Positions 17,239 through 26,082 of a stretch of 48,492 bases of DNA are shown piece after piece. The notes under the pieces are model-generated. The model saw nothing but the letters and a program-made list of their open reading frames with translations. It searched no databases and was not told the DNA's origin. The number at the start of each line of letters is the position of its first letter. The first letter of the stretch is position 1. Source of the DNA: an uncultured Verrucomicrobia subdivision 3 bacterium (GTDB lineage Bacteria; Verrucomicrobiota; Verrucomicrobiia; Limisphaerales; UBA11358); NCBI GenBank assembly GCA_903884535.1, contig CAISEZ010000047.1, positions 1 to 48,492 on the forward strand. The letters run 5' to 3'. Both the position numbers and the translations under genes were made by a program.

Positions 17239-18261
17239 GTGGCGCAGGTGGATACGAGCGTGAAAGACAGCGAGCCGCAGCATCGGGTTTTGTTCGTGGA
17301 CGACGAGCCGGACTTTTTACAGATGCTGGCGGAAGCATTTGCGCCCCTGAGCCAGGATCGCTGGCAGATGCACCACGCCGGGTCGGCGGCGGCCGCGCTG
17401 GAAATGCTTCAACAGCAGAAAATGGATCTGGTGGTGGTGGATGTGAACATGCCGCAGTTGGATGGCATCCAGTTTCTCAAAATCTTAAATGAGCAGCATC
17501 CCGGCCTAAAAAAAGTCACGCTCACCGCTTTTGCCACCGAGGAAAAACGCACCGAATGTTTGGCCAACGGCGCGGAGTTGTTCATCGAGAAACCCAAGAC
17601 CACGGAGGGTTTCAAATCCGTTTTCGTGATGCTCGATGGTCTGATTTCTTGGCTGCCGCGCGATGATTTTCAAGGCGTGCTGCGCCGGGTCGGCTTGCAG
17701 GACGTCATTCAGATGGAATGTCTGGGGCGCAATTCTTCCGTGCTCGAAGTTTACAACGACCAGGTGCTCGGCCGCATTTACATCGAGGACGGCAATCTGA
17801 TTCACGCCGCCGCCGCCGATTTGATTGGGGAACCCGCGTTGCAAAAACTGCTCGCCTTGCCCGGTGGCTCGTTCGAACTGGTGCCGTTTGAATCGCCCGG
17901 CGAACGCACGCTGAACGCGTCGTGGGAAATGCTGCTCGCCGCAGCCGTCCGCGTCCGCGAGGCGCAGGCTGCCGGCGGCACCACGGTGAATGCCGAGGGC
18001 CACGCGGAGGCCACGGTCGCCGAAACTTTGATCTGCTCCGGCAAAGGCGAACCGGTTTATGAATTTCAATGCGCCGACGCCCAGACCCGCGTGCGGTTGC
18101 TGCAAAATATCGCGTATCACGCCGAACAGCTGGCACAAATTTTGCCGCTCGGAAATTTTGACCGGCTCGAAATGCAACTCGCCAACGAACGCATCGTCGC
18201 CCAGTCCCGGCCGGACCGGCTGGTTTATGTGCGCGTGGCCGGCAGTCCATCCGCCGCATGA
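17239..18261 (+). CDS. Response regulator with PATAN (DUF4388) domain
   Basis: 340 residues from a GTG start. The receiver (about 16-135) has D21/D22, phosphoacceptor D68 in V-V-V-D-V-N-M-P, and a Lys-Pro pair in F-I-E-K-P. A PATAN/DUF4388-type domain follows (about 143-243: L-Q-D-V-I-Q-M-E-C-L-G-R-N-S-S, G-R-I-Y-I-E-D-G-N-L-I-H-A). The C-terminal 90 residues (F-Q-C-A-D...L-P-L-G-N-F-D-R-L-E) may be roadblock/LC7-like. It has no DNA-binding domain, so output is likely through protein contacts, as in chemosensory-like or motility pathways. It overlaps the next gene by ATGA. Confidence 0.85.
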   Translation: MAQVDTSVKDSEPQHRVLFVDDEPDFLQMLAEAFAPLSQDRWQMHHAGSAAAALEMLQQQKMDLVVVDVNMPQLDGIQFLKILNEQHPGLKKVTLTAFATEEKRTECLANGAELFIEKPKTTEGFKSVFVMLDGLISWLPRDDFQGVLRRVGLQDVIQMECLGRNSSVLEVYNDQVLGRIYIEDGNLIHAAAADLIGEPALQKLLALPGGSFELVPFESPGERTLNASWEMLLAAAVRVREAQAAGGTTVNAEGHAEATVAETLICSGKGEPVYEFQCADAQTRVRLLQNIAYHAEQLAQILPLGNFDRLEMQLANERIVAQSRPDRLVYVRVAGSPSAA

Positions 18262-18605
18262 AAGATCCCAAAAAATGGCTCGCCGAACGCGCCACCGCAC
18301 CGGGAACTCTCGGCAGCGGCGTGCGTCAGGCCGATGGAAAAATTTTCTGCCACAGCGCGGATGAAAGTTGTCCGGCGGGAAGAATGGAGAAAATCCTGCG
18401 CCAGTTCGACGGCATGAAGTTAACGTTGTTCAAAGACACCGTGCCGCCGCGCTGGAGCACGTGGACGTTTGAGCAGGGACAAATCTGGCTCGTAGCGCGG
18501 GCCGACGGCTGGCTGTTTGCGCTCGCCGTCCGCAGCGAATCCGACGCGCTGCAAAGCCTCGATCCGCTGACCCGCGAATTTCTGTCGCTCAAAACCGGCA
18601 AGTAG
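18258..18605 (+). CDS. Small conserved protein coupled to the PATAN regulator
   Basis: 115 residues; I do not recognise a named family. The order is a charged N-terminus, a G-V-R-x-A-D-G-K strand, a helix (R-M-E-K-I-L-R-Q-F), then strands W-T-F-E-Q-G-Q-I-W-L-V-A-R and W-L-F-A-L-A-V-R. This alpha/beta pattern is close to minimal roadblock/LC7 proteins such as MglB, a suggestion only. The ATG overlaps the stop of the response regulator, so the two proteins are made together and probably interact. There is no signal peptide. Confidence 0.6.
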   Translation: MKDPKKWLAERATAPGTLGSGVRQADGKIFCHSADESCPAGRMEKILRQFDGMKLTLFKDTVPPRWSTWTFEQGQIWLVARADGWLFALAVRSESDALQSLDPLTREFLSLKTGK

Positions 18606-18653
18606 CCGCGCCTTTTTGCTTTTCCTTTTTTCCGACACCGTCATCTTGTCCGC

Positions 18654-19505
18654 GTGGAACTCACCGCCGCCGAAATCCGCCGCGCCGTCCGCGCCGCGCT
18701 CGCCGAAGACCTCGGCAGCGGCGACGTGACCACGCAGGCCACCGTGCCGACCAACGCCCAGTCCGTGGCGCTCATGCGCGCCCGCGAACCGCTGGTCGTC
18801 GCCGGCCTCGCGTTTGCTGAAGCGGCTTTTCGCCAGCTCGCACCGAAAATCAAAATCAAAAAATATTTCCTCGACGGCCAGCGCGCCAAAGTCGGTGACA
18901 CGCTGCTGAAAATTTCCGGTTCCGCCCGTGCCATCTTGAGCGCCGAACGCGTGGCGCTGAATTTTGTCCAGCGGCTTTCCGGCGTGGCCACGGCCACCGC
19001 GCAATTTGTAGATGCCATCCACGGCACGCGCGCCAAAATCCTCGACACGCGCAAAACTACGCCCGGCTGGCGGCGGCTGGAAAAATACGCCGTCGCCTGC
19101 GGCGGCGGAAAAAATCACCGCATTGGTTTATTCGACCTGGTGCTGATCAAGGACAACCACTTGGTCGCGCTGCAAAACGAAAATGTGAACGCCATCGCGG
19201 CGGCGGTGCGGCGTGCCCGGAAAAAATTTCCAAAACTAAAAGTTGAAGTTGAGGCGGACACGCTGGAACAGGTCGCGCAGGCCGCCGCTGCCGGCGCGGA
19301 CATCATCCTGCTCGACAACATGACGACCGCGCAAATGCGGCAAGCGTTGAAAATTATCCGGGGCCGCGCGATCACCGAAGCCAGCGGTGGCGTGAATCTG
19401 AAATCCGTTCGCAACATTGCGGCGACCGGCGTGGATTTTATTTCCGTCGGCGCGATCACGCACTCAGCGCGGGCGGTGGACATCGGTTTGGATTTTGAGC
19501 CATGA
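18654..19505 (+). CDS. nadC: Nicotinate-nucleotide pyrophosphorylase (quinolinate phosphoribosyltransferase)
   Basis: 283 residues from a GTG start, normal for NadC, which converts quinolinate and PRPP to nicotinate mononucleotide in de novo NAD synthesis. Visible motifs are A-L-A-E-D-L-G-S-G-D-V-T-T at the N-terminus, L-D-T-R-K-T-T-P-G, C-G-G-G-K-N-H-R-I-G-L-F-D, L-I-K-D-N-H, V-E-V-E-A-D-T-L, I-L-L-D-N-M and the phosphate-binding E-A-S-G-G-V. nadA and nadB are not in the window. A long hairpin of repeat words starts a few bases after the stop and separates it from birA. Confidence 0.95.
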   Translation: MELTAAEIRRAVRAALAEDLGSGDVTTQATVPTNAQSVALMRAREPLVVAGLAFAEAAFRQLAPKIKIKKYFLDGQRAKVGDTLLKISGSARAILSAERVALNFVQRLSGVATATAQFVDAIHGTRAKILDTRKTTPGWRRLEKYAVACGGGKNHRIGLFDLVLIKDNHLVALQNENVNAIAAAVRRARKKFPKLKVEVEADTLEQVAQAAAAGADIILLDNMTTAQMRQALKIIRGRAITEASGGVNLKSVRNIAATGVDFISVGAITHSARAVDIGLDFEP

Positions 19506-19510
19506 ATCTT

Positions 19511-19587
19511 AACGCAAAGACGCAAAGGCGCGGAGACGCAAGATTTTCAGAATTCTTTGCGCCTTTGCCGCTTTGCGTCTTTGCGTT
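19511..19587. repeat. Intergenic long hairpin, CGCAAAGA words
   Basis: Perfect 17-bp arms AACGCAAAGACGCAAAG (19511-19527) and CTTTGCGTCTTTGCGTT (19571-19587). The arms are themselves tandem octamers CGCAAAGA/CGCAAAGG. The interior has further copies (TTTGCGCCTTTGC). It fills the nadC-birA gap and is of the same word family as the hairpin at 11241-11338. Confidence 0.9.
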
Positions 19588-19596
19588 TATTTCTTG

Positions 19597-20574
19597 ATGA
19601 CCACGGACGCCAAAATTCTATCGGCCTTGCGCGCCCAGCCTGACGGGGTGTCGGGCGCACAACTCGCCGAGCAATTGGGCATCAGCCGCGCGGCGGTTTG
19701 GGCGCGCATGGACGAGTTGCGCAAACTGGATTACGACATCGAGGCCAGTCCGCATTTTGGTTACCGGCTCGTCAGTGCGCCGGACGCCCTGCACGCGGAT
19801 GATTTGCTCGCCCGCCTGGGCAAAACAAAAGTGGTCGGTCGCGACATCCAAGTGTTTGAAGAAACGACTTCAACGAATGATGTGATTGAAAAACTGGCGC
19901 GCGACGGGGTGAAGGAAGGCGTCGTAGTTTTTGCCGAAGCGCAGACCAAGGGACGCGGCCGGCTCGGCCGAAAATGGATGTCACCGACGCACCAAGGTCT
20001 TTGGTTTTCCGTTTTGCTGCGGCCGGAATTAACTCCGCAAGAAACGACGCAATTGACGGTGGCTTCGGCCACCGCTTTGCGTCGCGCGATCAAAAATGTC
20101 ACCGGCCTCTCGGCGGAAATCAAGTGGCCGAATGATCTGCTCATTCGCGGGAAAAAAGTGGTTGGCATCCTCACCGAGATGAGCGCGGAAGTGGATCGCG
20201 TGCGGCATGTCATCCTCGGCATTGGCGTTGATGTGAATCAGGACGCGGGGGAATTTCCGGCCGAGCTGCGCAAAATTGCCACGTCGCTGAAAGTGGAATC
20301 CGGCGAGGAAATTTCCCGCGCGGAACTGGCGACCGAAATTTTGCGCGAGCTGGATTTTGATTACGCGCGGATCTGCGGCGGGAAGTTTTCGGCGGTGGCG
20401 GATGAATGGGAAGCCGGTTGTGCCACCATTGGCAATAATGTTTCCGTGCAAATGGGCACGCGCCTGATTCGCGGCTGCGCCGAGGCGCTGGACGACGACG
20501 GCGCGCTGCTCGTCCGCACGGAGCATGGCCATCTCGAACGCGTCATCGGCGGCGACGTCACCTTGGAAAAATGA
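19597..20574 (+). CDS. birA: Biotin--protein ligase / biotin operon repressor
   Basis: 325 residues in the bifunctional BirA architecture. An N-terminal winged helix (about 4-60) contains S-G-A-Q-L-A-E-Q-L-G-I-S-R-A-A-V-W-A-R. The catalytic domain has E-T-T-S-T-N-D-V, the biotinyl-AMP loop G-R-G-R-L-G-R, K-W-P-N-D-L-L and G-I-G-V-D-V-N. A small C-terminal SH3-like domain follows. It activates biotin with ATP and attaches it to carrier proteins; the DNA-binding domain suggests it also represses biotin genes. The ATG at 19597 is chosen over an upstream reading that starts inside the repeat hairpin. No biotin synthesis gene is in the window. Confidence 0.93.
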   Translation: MTTDAKILSALRAQPDGVSGAQLAEQLGISRAAVWARMDELRKLDYDIEASPHFGYRLVSAPDALHADDLLARLGKTKVVGRDIQVFEETTSTNDVIEKLARDGVKEGVVVFAEAQTKGRGRLGRKWMSPTHQGLWFSVLLRPELTPQETTQLTVASATALRRAIKNVTGLSAEIKWPNDLLIRGKKVVGILTEMSAEVDRVRHVILGIGVDVNQDAGEFPAELRKIATSLKVESGEEISRAELATEILRELDFDYARICGGKFSAVADEWEAGCATIGNNVSVQMGTRLIRGCAEALDDDGALLVRTEHGHLERVIGGDVTLEK

Positions 20575-20588
20575 AACATTTCCAAATG

Positions 20589-20665
20589 CCAATTTCCAAT
20601 TTTCAATATGTCGGCGACAATCGCCGCATTTATTCAAATTGGCGATTGGAAATTGAAAATTGAAA
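20589..20665. repeat. Intergenic imperfect hairpin, AATTTCCAATTTTCAAT words
   Basis: The left arm CCAATTTCCAATTTTCAAT (20589-20607) pairs with mismatches to ATTGGAAATTGAAAATTG (about 20645-20662). A short central hairpin GGCGA-CAA-TCGCC sits between them. It ends at the coaX start codon, so a folded transcript could hide that start. It lies between birA and coaX. Confidence 0.75.
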
Positions 20666-21415
20666 ATGATTCTACTTTTCGACATCGGCAACACGCATAC
20701 GCACGTCGGGCTGGGAGACGACCGGCGCGTGCGGAGACAAACCGACATCCCCACGCTTACTTGGTTTGGCGGCGGCGCGGCGGCGCTCGTCAAAAAATTT
20801 GCCGGCAAAAATGAAATTACCGGCGCGGTTTTGTGCAGCGTGGTGCCGCGCGCCACGCCGCTCGTCCGCAAAACCGTTCGCACCGTTTGGAAATGTGAAG
20901 CTCTGGAATTAAATCCCAAAACCATTCGCGGCGTCGGCATTGATTACCCAAAGCCGAATTCCATCGGGCCGGACCGGCTGGCGAATGCGGTGGCCGCGCG
21001 CCAGCGCTTCGGCGCGCCGGTGGTGGTGGTGGATTTTGGCACGGCAGTCACGTTTGACGTGGTGGATGCAAAAGGAAATTATGTCGGCGGCATCATCGCG
21101 CCGGGCCTGGCGGCCATGACGGATTATCTGCACGAAAAAACCGCGCTGCTGCCGAAAATCAAAATCCGCGAAATCAAATCGGCCATCGGCAAAAGCACCG
21201 AGCACGCGATGCTGGTCGGTGCGGTGCAGGGTTATCGCGGGTTGGTGCGCGAATTGATCGGTGAACTGAAGCGCGAATTGAAAACCAAAAATCTGCCGGT
21301 GGTGGCGACGGGTGGCTACGCGAAATTGATCGCCGCGAAGCTGCCGGAAATTTCCGCCGTCGCGCCGGACCTGACGCTCGAAGGCCTGCGGTTGGTCTGG
21401 CAGGCACAAGCATGA
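20666..21415 (+). CDS. coaX: Type III pantothenate kinase
   Basis: 249 residues, the usual CoaX length. It phosphorylates pantothenate in the first step of coenzyme A synthesis and belongs to the ASKHA fold. Motifs are the N-terminal D-I-G-N-T-H-T-H-V-G phosphate loop, G-P-D-R-L-A-N, D-F-G-T-A-V-T-F-D and G-G-I-I-A-P-G. The ATG at 20666 lies at the edge of an intergenic repeat hairpin and has no clear Shine-Dalgarno. The close position after birA is a common pairing in bacteria. The stop overlaps the start of the GIDE-LemA gene (ATGA). Confidence 0.95.
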   Translation: MILLFDIGNTHTHVGLGDDRRVRRQTDIPTLTWFGGGAAALVKKFAGKNEITGAVLCSVVPRATPLVRKTVRTVWKCEALELNPKTIRGVGIDYPKPNSIGPDRLANAVAARQRFGAPVVVVDFGTAVTFDVVDAKGNYVGGIIAPGLAAMTDYLHEKTALLPKIKIREIKSAIGKSTEHAMLVGAVQGYRGLVRELIGELKRELKTKNLPVVATGGYAKLIAAKLPEISAVAPDLTLEGLRLVWQAQA

Positions 21416-22749
21416 CGAAATATTTTATGCACGACTTCGCCCCATTTCTCCCGCTGCTGGGCGCGTTGCTCGCCGTGGGTGGTTTGGTGGCGGCATTCCG
21501 AGCCGGTCGGCGGCGGCGGTTGATTGAAAATCTGCCGACTTCCAAAACTTCCGGCGTGTTCATCGGCTTGGTCGAGTTGAAAGGCACGGCGGAATCCGCC
21601 GATCCGTTGACCAGTTTTCTCGCTGCCGCGACCTGCGTGCAATATGCCTGGTCGGTGCAGGAACACTGGTCGCGCACGGTCACGGAAACTTACACCGACA
21701 GCAACGGCAAGACGCAAACCCGCACGCGCACCGAGAGCGGCTGGACAACGGTGGCGGACGGCGGCGAGCAGATTCCCTTTTATTTGCAGGACGATTGCGG
21801 CGTGATCCTCGTTCGGCCCGACGGCGCAAAAATTGAGCCGCTGAAAATATTTGACGAAACTTGCACGCCGCTGAACGCGCTTTATTACGGCAAAGGCCCG
21901 GCCGGTGCGGTGGCGCATTCCAGTTTTACCCGGCGATTTGTGGAGAATGGAATTCCGCTGAAGACCAATCTGTTCACCGTCGGCCAGGCGCGCGAACGGC
22001 AGGACATCGTTGCGCCGGAAATCGCGGCGGACCCGAACGCGCCGCTGTTTTTGATTTCGACGCGCTCGGAAGAACAAGTGAGCAGCGGCATGAGATGGGG
22101 CGCGCGCGGCTGGACCATTTTTGGTTTGCTCGCCGCCGTCGGTTTCACGATTTGGCGCGATGCGGCACTGAATGTTGATCCGCATTCGCATCTACTGATT
22201 TATGCGACAATCGCATTTGCCTATTTGTTCATTGGCGTGTTGGTGTGGATTTGGATGGTGTTTAACAGCCTGGTGGATTTGCGCCAGCGCACACGGGCGG
22301 CGTGGGCGCTGATTGATATTCAATTGAAAAGGCGCTTGGATCTGATTCCAAATCTCGTGAACTGCGTGAAAGGTTTTCGCGACCACGAACAACAATTGCA
22401 GACGGAACTCGCAGCGCTGCGAAACCAGTTGAACGCCACGCCGCCGGGCGTCGCGGGGCCGGACAACGGCGCGGTGAGCAACGTTGTCATCGGCATCGCG
22501 GAGCGGTATCCGGAACTCAAGGCGAACGAGTCGTTTCTCGCGCTGCAAAAAACCTTGTCCGATACCGAGCAGCGCATCGCGCTGGCACGAAGTTATTTCA
22601 ACGACATCGCCACGCATTACAATACGCGGCTGGAAACGGTGCCGGAAAAATTCGTGGCGGCGCTTGGCGCGATGAAGCCGCAGCCGCTGATGGAAGCCAA
22701 TGATTTTGAGCGTGCGGCGGTGACGGTGGATCTGACACCGAAAAGCTAG
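21412..22749 (+). CDS. Membrane protein fusing a GIDE-like domain to LemA
   Basis: 445 residues. A first membrane helix (about 11-29) is followed by a GIDE/MUL1-like domain (about 45-225: G-V-F-I-G-L-V-E-L-K-G-T-A, C-V-Q-Y-A-W-S-V-Q-E-H-W, F-Y-L-Q-D-D-C-G-V-I-L-V). Then come two membrane helices (about 228-246 and 256-279) and a LemA helical domain (A-W-A-L-I-D-I-Q-L-K-R-R-L-D-L-I-P-N-L-V). Ordinary LemA proteins of about 190 residues lack the GIDE part. The GIDE domain of eukaryotic mitochondrial E3 ligases faces the intermembrane space; its bacterial role is unclear. There is no RING domain. It is translationally coupled to coaX by an ATGA overlap. Confidence 0.75.
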   Translation: MTKYFMHDFAPFLPLLGALLAVGGLVAAFRAGRRRRLIENLPTSKTSGVFIGLVELKGTAESADPLTSFLAAATCVQYAWSVQEHWSRTVTETYTDSNGKTQTRTRTESGWTTVADGGEQIPFYLQDDCGVILVRPDGAKIEPLKIFDETCTPLNALYYGKGPAGAVAHSSFTRRFVENGIPLKTNLFTVGQARERQDIVAPEIAADPNAPLFLISTRSEEQVSSGMRWGARGWTIFGLLAAVGFTIWRDAALNVDPHSHLLIYATIAFAYLFIGVLVWIWMVFNSLVDLRQRTRAAWALIDIQLKRRLDLIPNLVNCVKGFRDHEQQLQTELAALRNQLNATPPGVAGPDNGAVSNVVIGIAERYPELKANESFLALQKTLSDTEQRIALARSYFNDIATHYNTRLETVPEKFVAALGAMKPQPLMEANDFERAAVTVDLTPKS

Positions 22750-22751
22750 AA

Positions 22752-22833
22752 GTCTAAAGGCTCAAGTCCAAAGTCGCCCGGCTTGGAAATGCCACGACTT
22801 TGGACTTTAGACTTTGAGCTTTGGACTTTAGAC
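22752..22833. repeat. Intergenic imperfect hairpin, AAGTCTAAAG/AGTCCAAAG words
   Basis: AAGTCCAAAGTCG (22764-22776) pairs perfectly with CGACTTTGGACTT (22795-22807). GTCTAAAG (22752-22759) pairs with CTTTAGAC, present twice on the right (22805-22812 and 22826-22833). The right arm therefore has an extra word copy. It lies between the LemA gene and leuS. Confidence 0.8.
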
Positions 22834-22843
22834 TGCACGCTTT

Positions 22844-25705
22844 ATGTCGAGCAGCCGCAGACAATATCCATTTCATTTGATCGAACCCAAGTGGCAGCAA
22901 ACTTGGGAGCAACAACAGGCTTTCCGCGCTTTCAATCCAGGCGACGAAATTCCCGCGCACCATCCCTTTGCCGTTCGTCACGGTGCGGATTCCATGTCCC
23001 GCGAAAAGGTGGCCGGTCGTCAGGCCCCGCCGAAGTTTTATATTTTGGACATGTTTCCGTATCCGAGTGGCGCGGGCTTGCACGTCGGGCATCCGGAAGG
23101 CTACACGGCCACTGACATTCTCGCACGCTACCGCCGCGCGTGCGGCTTCAACGTGCTGCATCCGATGGGCTGGGATTCGTTCGGCCTGCCCGCCGAGCAA
23201 TACGCCGTCAAGACCGGCCAGCATCCGCGCGTGACGACCGAGGCGAACATCGCCAATTTCACGCGCCAGATCAAAAGCCTCGGCTTCAGCTATGACTGGT
23301 CGCGCGAACTCGCCACGACGGACGTGGAATATTTCAAGTGGACGCAGTGGATTTTTCTCAAGCTTTACAATTCATGGTTCAACCCGAAGACAAATAGCGC
23401 CGAGCCAATTGAAACCTTGGAATATCCCAAAGAATTGCAATTGGTTTCAGACTGGAATCAACTTGTTTACCGGTCTGCACCCGGCGAAATTATTTCAAAG
23501 GAACAGGAAGATGATTTCAAAAAGGAATTTCAAGAAGATTGGAATCGTGATCGTGAAAAACGTCGCCGCGAGTATCGCGATTCCAAACGCCTTGCCTACG
23601 TCAGCGAAGCGCCGGTGAATTGGTGTCCCGAACTCGGCACGGTGCTGGCCAACGAGGAAGTCATTGACGGCAAGAGCGAAGTCGGCGGCTTCCCGGTCAT
23701 CCGCAAGCCGATGCGCCAATGGATGCTCCGCATCACCGCCTACGCTGAGAAGTTGCTCGCCGATCTCGACACGATTGACTGGAGCGATTCGCTCAAGGAA
23801 ATGCAGCGGAATTGGATTGGGCGAAGCGAAGGAGCCGTGGTCCGATTCAAAGCGTCTCAGAACGACGTTGAACATATCATTCCAGTTTTCACAACGCGTC
23901 CAGATACCCTTTTTGGTGCAACCTATCTCGTGCTCGCACCCGAGCATTCGTTCGTTAAAAGCCTAACCACTGAAGCGCAGCGGAAAGCTGTTGCGGCTTA
24001 TCTTGATTCAATAAAAGCAAAGTCTGATTTGGAGCGAACCGAATTAACCAAGGAAAAAACAGGCGTCTGGACTGGCTCAGTTGCCACCAATCCAGTCAAC
24101 GGCCAACAAATTCCAATTTGGATTGCTGATTATGTTTTAGCTAGCTACGGCATGGGTGCCATCATGGCTGTGCCGGCACATGACACTCGTGATTTTGAAT
24201 TCGCACAGAAATTTAATCTGCCGGTCATCCAGGTCGTCCAGCCGCATGATCCGATGAAAGATTGGCGAGGTTATACCGACGATGGTATCGCGATTAATTC
24301 GACCGGACCGGATGTTTTCATCACGGGATTATTTACTTCCGAAGCTAAGACAAAAATTATCACGTGGCTCGAAACCAATGGATTTGGTTACAAGACCATC
24401 AATTACAAACTGCGCGACTGGCTGTTCAGCCGGCAGCGTTACTGGGGCGAGCCGTTTCCGATCATCTGGAAAAAAGGGCCTAGCGGTCAGCCACCTTATC
24501 ACGAAGCGCTGCCAGAAAGTGCATTGCCGCTGCTGCCGCCGACTCTGGAAGATTACAAGCCCACACCTGGCGGTGAACCGCCGCTGGCCCGCGCCAAAGA
24601 TTGGTTAAATCTGCCCGACGGCTCGATCCGCGAGACCAACACCATGCCGCAATGGGCCGGCTCGTGCTGGTATTATCTGCGCTACACCGACGCGAAGAAT
24701 GCGCAGGCGTTCGTTGGCAAGGATGCAGACAGTTATTGGATGGCCTCTAATGGCAAGGCCGCAGGTGTTGATCTTTACGTCGGCGGCACGGAGCACGCGG
24801 TGTTGCATCTACTTTACGCGCGGTTCTGGCACAAGGTTTTGTTCGATCTCGGTTACGTCTCCACGCCCGAACCATTTTACAAACTCGTCAATCAAGGGCT
24901 AATTCTCGGCGAAGACGGACAGAAGATGTCCAAGTCGCGCGGCAACGTGGTGAATCCCGACGACGTGCTCGTGGAATACGGCGCGGATGCGTTCCGGCTT
25001 TACGAAATGTTCATGGGCCCGTTGCAAGACGTGAAGCCGTGGAACACCAAAGGCGTCGAGGGGGTGTATCGTTTCCTCGGCCGCGTCTGGCGTTTGTTCG
25101 TGGATGAAAAGGCTGAGACGGCTTTTGAACAGGCTGAGACCTTGGCCGCAGAGAACGCCGAGCAACGCCAAGAACTGCTGGATTTGATTTTGCTTGATGG
25201 CGGGGTGACTGAAATTGACGCCACGGCCGCGCAACTCAAAACGCTCCACGCTTGCATCAAGAAAGTCACGGAGGATTTGGACGCGATGCGTTTCAACACA
25301 GCCATCTCCGCGATGATGGTTTTTGTGAACGAGGCGATTACGTGGCAGAACAAACCGTTGCCGGTGATGAAAACATTTCTGCAACTGCTCGCGCCGTTCG
25401 CGCCGCATCTCGCAGAAGAGTTGTGGGCGCGGCTCCATTCGACCTTCGGCCTTCGCTCTTCGTCCTTGCCCTATGCGCCGTGGCCGAAGTTTGATCCGGC
25501 GCTGCTCGTTGAAAGCGAGATCGAGATTCCGGTGCAGGTCAACGGCAAATTCCGCGACGTCATCAAAGTGGCCGCAGATGCGGACAACGCAACGATTGAA
25601 GCGACGGCGAAAGCGGCGGAAAAAGCGCAGCCGTTCCTCGCCGGCAAGACCATCAAAAAAGTCATCATCGTGCCGAAAAAGATGGTGAATTTGATCGTGG
25701 CGTAG
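22844..25705 (+). CDS. leuS: Leucyl-tRNA synthetase
   Basis: 953 residues. It charges tRNA-Leu with leucine. The class I signature is H-V-G-H at about 80-83 and K-M-S-K-S at 694-698. The editing domain lies between, with [11 protein letters not shown] and the D of [20 protein letters not shown] appears in the leucine-specific region. There is an extra charged segment of about 60 residues around 195-250, before [14 protein letters not shown]. Insertions at this spot also occur in Bacteroidota enzymes. Parts of the gene (23400-23560 and 23820-24400) are visibly poorer in GC than the rest. The anticodon-binding and C-terminal domains look complete. Confidence 0.96.
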   Translation: MSSSRRQYPFHLIEPKWQQTWEQQQAFRAFNPGDEIPAHHPFAVRHGADSMSREKVAGRQAPPKFYILDMFPYPSGAGLHVGHPEGYTATDILARYRRACGFNVLHPMGWDSFGLPAEQYAVKTGQHPRVTTEANIANFTRQIKSLGFSYDWSRELATTDVEYFKWTQWIFLKLYNSWFNPKTNSAEPIETLEYPKELQLVSDWNQLVYRSAPGEIISKEQEDDFKKEFQEDWNRDREKRRREYRDSKRLAYVSEAPVNWCPELGTVLANEEVIDGKSEVGGFPVIRKPMRQWMLRITAYAEKLLADLDTIDWSDSLKEMQRNWIGRSEGAVVRFKASQNDVEHIIPVFTTRPDTLFGATYLVLAPEHSFVKSLTTEAQRKAVAAYLDSIKAKSDLERTELTKEKTGVWTGSVATNPVNGQQIPIWIADYVLASYGMGAIMAVPAHDTRDFEFAQKFNLPVIQVVQPHDPMKDWRGYTDDGIAINSTGPDVFITGLFTSEAKTKIITWLETNGFGYKTINYKLRDWLFSRQRYWGEPFPIIWKKGPSGQPPYHEALPESALPLLPPTLEDYKPTPGGEPPLARAKDWLNLPDGSIRETNTMPQWAGSCWYYLRYTDAKNAQAFVGKDADSYWMASNGKAAGVDLYVGGTEHAVLHLLYARFWHKVLFDLGYVSTPEPFYKLVNQGLILGEDGQKMSKSRGNVVNPDDVLVEYGADAFRLYEMFMGPLQDVKPWNTKGVEGVYRFLGRVWRLFVDEKAETAFEQAETLAAENAEQRQELLDLILLDGGVTEIDATAAQLKTLHACIKKVTEDLDAMRFNTAISAMMVFVNEAITWQNKPLPVMKTFLQLLAPFAPHLAEELWARLHSTFGLRSSSLPYAPWPKFDPALLVESEIEIPVQVNGKFRDVIKVAADADNATIEATAKAAEKAQPFLAGKTIKKVIIVPKKMVNLIVA

Positions 25706-25726
25706 CGGCTTTCGACAGAAAGCCGC
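25705..25726 (+). terminator. Hairpin directly after leuS
   Basis: A perfect 9-bp stem GCGGCTTTC / GAAAGCCGC with a GACA loop starts at the last base of the leuS stop codon. The tail (CATTTATCCTTT) is only moderately T-rich, so it is a probable but not ideal Rho-independent terminator. It could equally be a REP-like element. Confidence 0.5.
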
Positions 25727-26082
25727 CATTTATCCTTTCCCATGGTGGCCGTCCGCAAGGACCGGCGGTCTGCCGACGCGCCGCTACGATTTTTCCCCGC
25801 TCGCCAGAATGGTCTGGAAATGTGGCGGCTGTTCTTCGGCAGCGACGATGCTGATTTCAATCTTCTTGAAACCGGCGGCTTCGAGCCAGCGGTGCCATTC
25901 ACTTATTTTAGGCCGTTTAGCCGTTGGCGGGAGTGCCCGAATTTCAAATAGGTTTGCAGAACCAAAAGGCTGACGCGGATTCCGGCGCTGCTATGATGCG
26001 AATACTAACCACAGAAAACTGCATTGCGCGCCGCTCTGCCTTGGGCTTGCGTTTCGCCAATGACAAAACCTAAAACCAAACC
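25727..26082. other. Intergenic region after leuS
   Basis: The stretch holds a GC-rich segment with a small GTCC-GCAA-GGAC hairpin (about 25750-25765), then the duplicated 3' end of the ArsR-methyltransferase gene (25784-25895). About 185 bases before the pectate lyase ATG show no gene, clear promoter or clear Shine-Dalgarno sequence. An open frame at 25742-25951 on the plus strand is antisense to the duplicated fragment and is not a gene. Confidence 0.6.
25784..25895 (-). pseudogene. Truncated copy of the C-terminus of the SahR-like methyltransferase gene
   Basis: Bases 25789-25895 are identical to 29404-29510, the last 107 bases of the ArsR-methyltransferase coding sequence apart from its stop. 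Read on the minus strand it gives H-R-W-L-E-A-A-G-F-K-K-I-E...A-S-G-E-K, then Ser and a TAG stop at 25784-25786. There is no start codon or upstream part, so it is a non-functional fragment. The identity is complete, so the duplication is recent, or it is an assembly artefact. Confidence 0.9.

Noticed and set aside
25742..25951. Plus-strand frame of 69 codons similar to one at 29390-29596
   Set aside because: The similarity comes from the 107-bp duplication of the methyltransferase 3' end read on the wrong strand.
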